A DNA stretch of 64,000 nucleotides from DATJBF01 sp035516795. GTDB taxonomy: Bacteria > Verrucomicrobiota > Verrucomicrobiia > Palsa-1439. Positions within the stretch are counted from its first letter, which is position 1. Each line of letters begins with the position of its first letter. Shown here piece after piece: positions 60,554 to 64,000 of this stretch. The position numbers and the translations under genes are program-made. The notes under the pieces are model-generated. The model did no database searches. It had not been told where the DNA came from and saw only the letters and a program-made list of their open reading frames with translations. Where the stretch lies: contig DATIZX010000074.1 in the NCBI GenBank assembly GCA_035516795.1, positions 1 to 64,000 on the forward strand, read 5' to 3'.

Positions 60554-61161
60554 CAATAAAGCCGTCGCCTCCGAATGTATTGATGCACCGCATCGGGCAC
60601 AAGATAGCGTATGGATCTTCCGTTGGCAATACGCGTGCGAATGTCGCGCGAGGCAATGTCACAGGCGTGCCCCCGCAAAACGTGTTGCCGTAAGCGCCGG
60701 CGCGTGGCCACATCCAATCGCGGATCGATGATCGGTTTGGCCTGAAAACCGGGACGCGGTACGGTGACAAACGTGCAGAGAGTTACCAATCGCTTTACTT
60801 CGCGCCACAGATGCAATTCCTGCAGCGAATCCGCCCCGATGATGAAGAAAAACTCCGCTCGCGGATAGCGGCGCTTTAATTGCGTCAGCGTGTCCACAGA
60901 ATAGGATTTGCCGCCGCGCCGGATCTCGAGGTCGTCCACCTCGAAACGCTTATTTCCACGAATGGCCAGCTTGATCATTTGGAGACGGTCACGAGCGCTG
61001 GCCAGTTTGTCCACGGTCTTGTGCGGTGGCGTGGCCGACGGAATAAAGATGACACGTTCCAATTCCAATTGTTCCGTAGCGTCCTGTGCCATGAGTAAAT
61101 GGCCAAGGTGGATCGGATTGAACGTGCCGCCAAGAATTCCGATGGCTTTCCGTCGCTTCAT
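60550..61161 (-). CDS. nadD: Nicotinate-nucleotide adenylyltransferase
   Basis: This 203-residue enzyme makes deamido-NAD from nicotinate mononucleotide and ATP. It has GILGGTFNPIHLGHL (T/H-x-G-H motif), a middle FFFIIGADSLQELHLW, and a C-terminal IRTRIANGRSIRYLVPDAVHQYI. ATG 61161 is the natural start; upstream codons have no family similarity. It is coupled to rsfS. Confidence 0.93.
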   Translation of the reverse strand: MKRRKAIGILGGTFNPIHLGHLLMAQDATEQLELERVIFIPSATPPHKTVDKLASARDRLQMIKLAIRGNKRFEVDDLEIRRGGKSYSVDTLTQLKRRYPRAEFFFIIGADSLQELHLWREVKRLVTLCTFVTVPRPGFQAKPIIDPRLDVATRRRLRQHVLRGHACDIASRDIRTRIANGRSIRYLVPDAVHQYIRRRRLYW

Positions 61162-61305
61162 GCTGCATTGAGTACAAAACCGTGGCGCGAAACGCAACGA
61201 ATTTGCTTCTCTTACCGCGCCGGCGTGAGCAATATTTACCGTCTCAGGTCATGGGCATCGAAATATCAGTTCATTGGCTGGCAATCCAGACGCCTGATTA
61301 GTCGA

Positions 61306-63186
61306 ATGGCGCACCGCTCTTCCACATCTGATTCGCGGACGTTGGCCTTCCACATCGAAGCCGTCACGTACTCTTTCGCGTTCAACGTGCTGCTCTTGAT
61401 GTTCATTGGACGCAGCTACCTGGAAAGTTTGCGGGGCAACACTTCGGTCGCGGGCTGGGCGGCAGCGCTGCTGGCCAGCGTGGCGAATTTCGCAATGCTC
61501 GCGCTCGCCCCCGCCCTTCTGTCGACACCGTTCCTGTTCTTCAGGCGACGCTGGCTGACATTAACGGTGCTGCCGTTGCTCTACGGATTACTCAGCGTAT
61601 TTATTTACGCCGACTCGATCATTTACATTCTCTGGCATTTTCATTTCAACGGGATGGTGTGGAATCTTCTGACCACCCCCGGCGCGGGTGACACGGTCAC
61701 TGCCGGCCGGGGCACGGTCACTTACACAGTCGCGGCCATCTGTGCCATCCTCGCAATCGAATTCGCCTTTGCCTGGTGGGTTTTCCCGCGCTTGCGCGTC
61801 GCCGCCAAACGCTTCCGAACCGGACGAGCCTTTGCGACCTTTTGGGCCGTGGTCGCGCTTCTGCTGATTGCGGACAAGGTGACTTTTTCTATCGGCGATC
61901 TACGCGACAACATGGAAGTGATGAGACTGCGCAACGTCTTGCCTCTCTATCAACCGGTGACCTTCAAACGTTTCGCCAGCCGCGTGCTCGGCGTGAGCAC
62001 CGTACCCCGAAAGCAGTTGAAAGTGCGGCTGGGTGGATCGCTGAATTATCCCAAGGCTCCGATTCGATTCCGTCCCGGCAGCCCACGACCCAACGTTGTG
62101 GTCATCGCCATCGAGGGAGCGCGTTGGGACATGCTGACGCCCCAAGTCATGCCAAACTTGTATTACTGGGGCGAAAGCCAACTTGTCTTTGACGATAATT
62201 ACAGCAGCGGCAATACAACCCGCTATGGGATTTTCGGATTGATATACGGCCTCGACGGAAGCTACTGGCAAAGCGCCCTGGCCGAGCATGTCGGCCCGGT
62301 GATGATTCATACCCTGAAACAGCTCGGTTACAGTTTTCGCATCCTTTCCTGCACGGACTTGAATTTCCCCGAGTTTCGTGGCACGGCGTTTATCGACGTA
62401 TTGGACGCGATCACGGACAAATGGGATTGCCGCCGTGTGGAACGCGACCGGCTGATGACCGATCGCTTCATCGAATTTGTCAACGAAAAGCGGACGCCAT
62501 TTTTCGCGTTCATGTTTTACGATGCCTCTCATCAGCCCTACAACTTTCCCCGCGAACACGCGGTGTTTGACATCGGTAACGCCACCGGCCAGATCAATTA
62601 CATCAAGCTGGCGCAAGAAGGAGGGGATTTACACTTTATCGAGAACCGCTATCGAAACAGCCTGCATTATGTAGACGCGCAAATCGACCGCGCCCTTCAA
62701 ACTTTGGCAGAACGCGGACTCATGGATAATACGCTGGTATTCATTGTGGGCGACCATGGGGAAGCCTTTGGTGAACTCGGTTTTTTTGGCCACGACAGTA
62801 CGTTTGACCGCTATGAAACCAAAACGCTTTGTCTGGCCCACGTCCCCGGCCAGAAACCAGAACGTCTTCAGCGGATGACGAGCCATGAAGACGTGTCCGC
62901 CACGGTTCTGACTTATATGGGCGCAGAAAATCCGCTCGGCGATTACACCCAGGGATTACCGCTGACCGGAAAAGCGACGCGGCCCTTTGTCTTCATTTCC
63001 AGTTGGGCAAACGCCGCGATCGTCGATTCCAATACAATCACCGCGTTTGGACTGGAAGCGTATAATGCCGACATTACCATTCTCAATACGAACAACGTCC
63101 CCTTGCCGAATCAACGCGCCGCGCTGGCAGCTCACCAGAACGAACTGGTTGCGGCCATGGAGCAGATGCGTCAGTTCAAGAAGTGA
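61306..63186 (+). CDS. YejM/PbgA-like membrane sulfatase-domain protein
   Basis: This 626-residue protein has an N-terminal membrane part with five helices (about residues 18-190) and a periplasmic alkaline-phosphatase/sulfatase fold. The fold starts near VVVIAIEGARWDML, with SSGNTTRYGIFGLIYGLDGSYW as the active-site-like loop and GDHGEAFGE later. YejM senses periplasmic LPS and stabilises LpxC in gamma-proteobacteria, though many relatives are LTA-synthase-like. An acyltransferase of the LpxL type lies next door. ATG 61306 starts the membrane segment; earlier in-frame codons overlap nadD on the other strand. Confidence 0.85.
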   Translation: MAHRSSTSDSRTLAFHIEAVTYSFAFNVLLLMFIGRSYLESLRGNTSVAGWAAALLASVANFAMLALAPALLSTPFLFFRRRWLTLTVLPLLYGLLSVFIYADSIIYILWHFHFNGMVWNLLTTPGAGDTVTAGRGTVTYTVAAICAILAIEFAFAWWVFPRLRVAAKRFRTGRAFATFWAVVALLLIADKVTFSIGDLRDNMEVMRLRNVLPLYQPVTFKRFASRVLGVSTVPRKQLKVRLGGSLNYPKAPIRFRPGSPRPNVVVIAIEGARWDMLTPQVMPNLYYWGESQLVFDDNYSSGNTTRYGIFGLIYGLDGSYWQSALAEHVGPVMIHTLKQLGYSFRILSCTDLNFPEFRGTAFIDVLDAITDKWDCRRVERDRLMTDRFIEFVNEKRTPFFAFMFYDASHQPYNFPREHAVFDIGNATGQINYIKLAQEGGDLHFIENRYRNSLHYVDAQIDRALQTLAERGLMDNTLVFIVGDHGEAFGELGFFGHDSTFDRYETKTLCLAHVPGQKPERLQRMTSHEDVSATVLTYMGAENPLGDYTQGLPLTGKATRPFVFISSWANAAIVDSNTITAFGLEAYNADITILNTNNVPLPNQRAALAAHQNELVAAMEQMRQFKK

Positions 63187-63187
63187 A

Positions 63188-64000
63188 ATGAACACTCCTC
63201 CGGAGATCCCCCTGCGAAAGCGCGCTCGCTTCCGATTGGAGGTGCTGGCGGTTCGGTCCCTGGCATGGGTAGTGCCGAAGCTATCGCGGCGAGCCATCTG
63301 GCGGCTCGGACGAAGCATCGGATGGATTGGCTATTATCTGCTTCCCAAACAGCGCCGCATTGCCCTCGCCAATCTGGATCTGGCCTTCGGAGCCAGCCAG
63401 GCGGATTCCGAAAAGCAGAAGATTGCCCGCGCTTCCTCCCAGAATTTCGCTACGACGATGCTCTCACATTTTTGGGCGCCGCGCCTGACCCGCGAGCAGT
63501 TGGATAAGTTCGTAGAAGTAGAGACGGAAGGATTCCACAGGGTTCAGGAACTGCGCGCTCAAGGTCGTCCGATCATCTTCATCACGCTACATTTCGGGGA
63601 CTGGGAATTGCTCGGCCTGGCCACGGGCTTCTATGGTCTCAAAATAACCGTGGTTACGAAAACGATGCGCAACACCGGCTTGGAACGGATCTTCAACCCG
63701 CTTCGCGCCCTGTCGGGTCACGACATCATTTCCAGCCGCCACGCCGGGGTCAAACTGTTGAAGACGTTGGAGCGCGGGGAGTGCATCGCGCTTTTGATCG
63801 ACCAGCACGTGAGCTTGAGTGCCGGCGGCATCTGGTGTGACTTGTTTGGCGTGCCGGTGCTGACGACATCGTTGATTGCCCGGCTGGCGCTGCGCTCGGG
63901 AGCGGCCATCGTGGGCGGCGTTTCGTACCCGTTGGCCAATGGCAGGTCGCGCATCGTGTACGGCCCGGAAATACCGGTTCAGCGGACCGGCGACAACAAT
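63188..64000 (+). CDS. LpxL/HtrB-family lipid A acyltransferase, C-terminus outside window
   Basis: The visible 271 residues belong to the lysophospholipid/lipid A acyltransferase family: LPKQRRIALANLDLAF (start block), the catalytic HFGDWE (HxxxxE), VTKTMRNTGLE, and LLIDQHVSLSAGGIWCDLFGVPVLTT. It adds a secondary acyl chain to lipid A at the inner membrane. The gene begins 1 base after the YejM-like stop, so they form one operon for outer-membrane lipid construction. The frame is open at the right edge. Confidence 0.9.
   Translation, partial: MNTPPEIPLRKRARFRLEVLAVRSLAWVVPKLSRRAIWRLGRSIGWIGYYLLPKQRRIALANLDLAFGASQADSEKQKIARASSQNFATTMLSHFWAPRLTREQLDKFVEVETEGFHRVQELRAQGRPIIFITLHFGDWELLGLATGFYGLKITVVTKTMRNTGLERIFNPLRALSGHDIISSRHAGVKLLKTLERGECIALLIDQHVSLSAGGIWCDLFGVPVLTTSLIARLALRSGAAIVGGVSYPLANGRSRIVYGPEIPVQRTGDNN

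Overview
The window reads as chromosomal DNA of a bacterium of the phylum Verrucomicrobiota, probably near the Pedosphaera/Limisphaera group. This is inferred, not proven. The grounds are: secreted proteins ending in the immunoglobulin-like tails with a final FYR or RFIRL motif that are common in that phylum; a DUF1800/DUF1501 pair; a DPDSDG calcium-binding repeat protein; high GC; and dozens of dispersed palindromes that begin TGTAG and end CTACA. Gene order is mostly housekeeping and metabolic. No tRNA, rRNA or CRISPR array was found.

Layout. 1-966 is the N-terminal part of isocitrate dehydrogenase. 1.8-7.7 kb is a purine-type hydroxylase cluster: a YgeY-like M20 hydrolase, then the FAD, 2Fe-2S and molybdopterin subunits of a xanthine dehydrogenase-family enzyme. 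A nucleotidyltransferase pair, bounded by a 22-bp direct repeat, sits between them. 7.8-10.5 kb holds an aldo/keto reductase, two membrane proteins and a TRL-like lipoprotein. 10.6-13.3 kb is manganese homeostasis: mntH and a stress protein diverge from an MntR/DtxR regulator. 13.4-21.1 kb has an MFS exporter, a nucleotide-sugar dehydrogenase, a methyltransferase, tatD with a TPR protein, and two of the three transhydrogenase subunits (pntAB, pntB). 21.1-32 kb is an accessory region. It has a 21-bp minisatellite, an hsdM remnant, two very large translationally coupled genes (an MTAN/PNP nucleosidase fused to a helical domain, and a 1581-residue helical protein with a split PIN-like nuclease), a small toxin-antitoxin pair and three copies of a long repeat.

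32-50.4 kb returns to core metabolism: gdhA, a cupin protein, a degenerate ROK kinase, a phosphoesterase, the lysine/diaminopimelate genes lysA, dapF, dapA and dapB in three separate places, cspA with a consensus promoter and a hairpin leader, trmL, an nfo gene broken by one in-frame UGA, an HtrA protease, nadA, a fatty-acid/sterol hydroxylase next to a squalene-synthase-like gene, folK and panB. 50.4-59 kb encodes exported proteins: an S1/P1 nuclease, two secreted structural or beta-propeller proteins, the DUF1800/DUF1501 pair and a beta-helix protein. 59-64 kb has a truncated RAYT transposase with a REP-like palindrome, the nadD-rsfS operon, a YejM-like sulfatase and the start of an LpxL-like acyltransferase.

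The best candidate for an undescribed system is 23.4-30.3 kb. An hsdM-derived leader ORF, a nucleosidase-helical protein and a PIN-like giant protein overlap successively by ATGA, which suggests one translationally coupled conflict or defence operon acquired next to a decayed restriction locus. A second theme is that the dispersed palindromes enter coding sequences in frame (trmL, the 2Fe-2S subunit, the ROK kinase).
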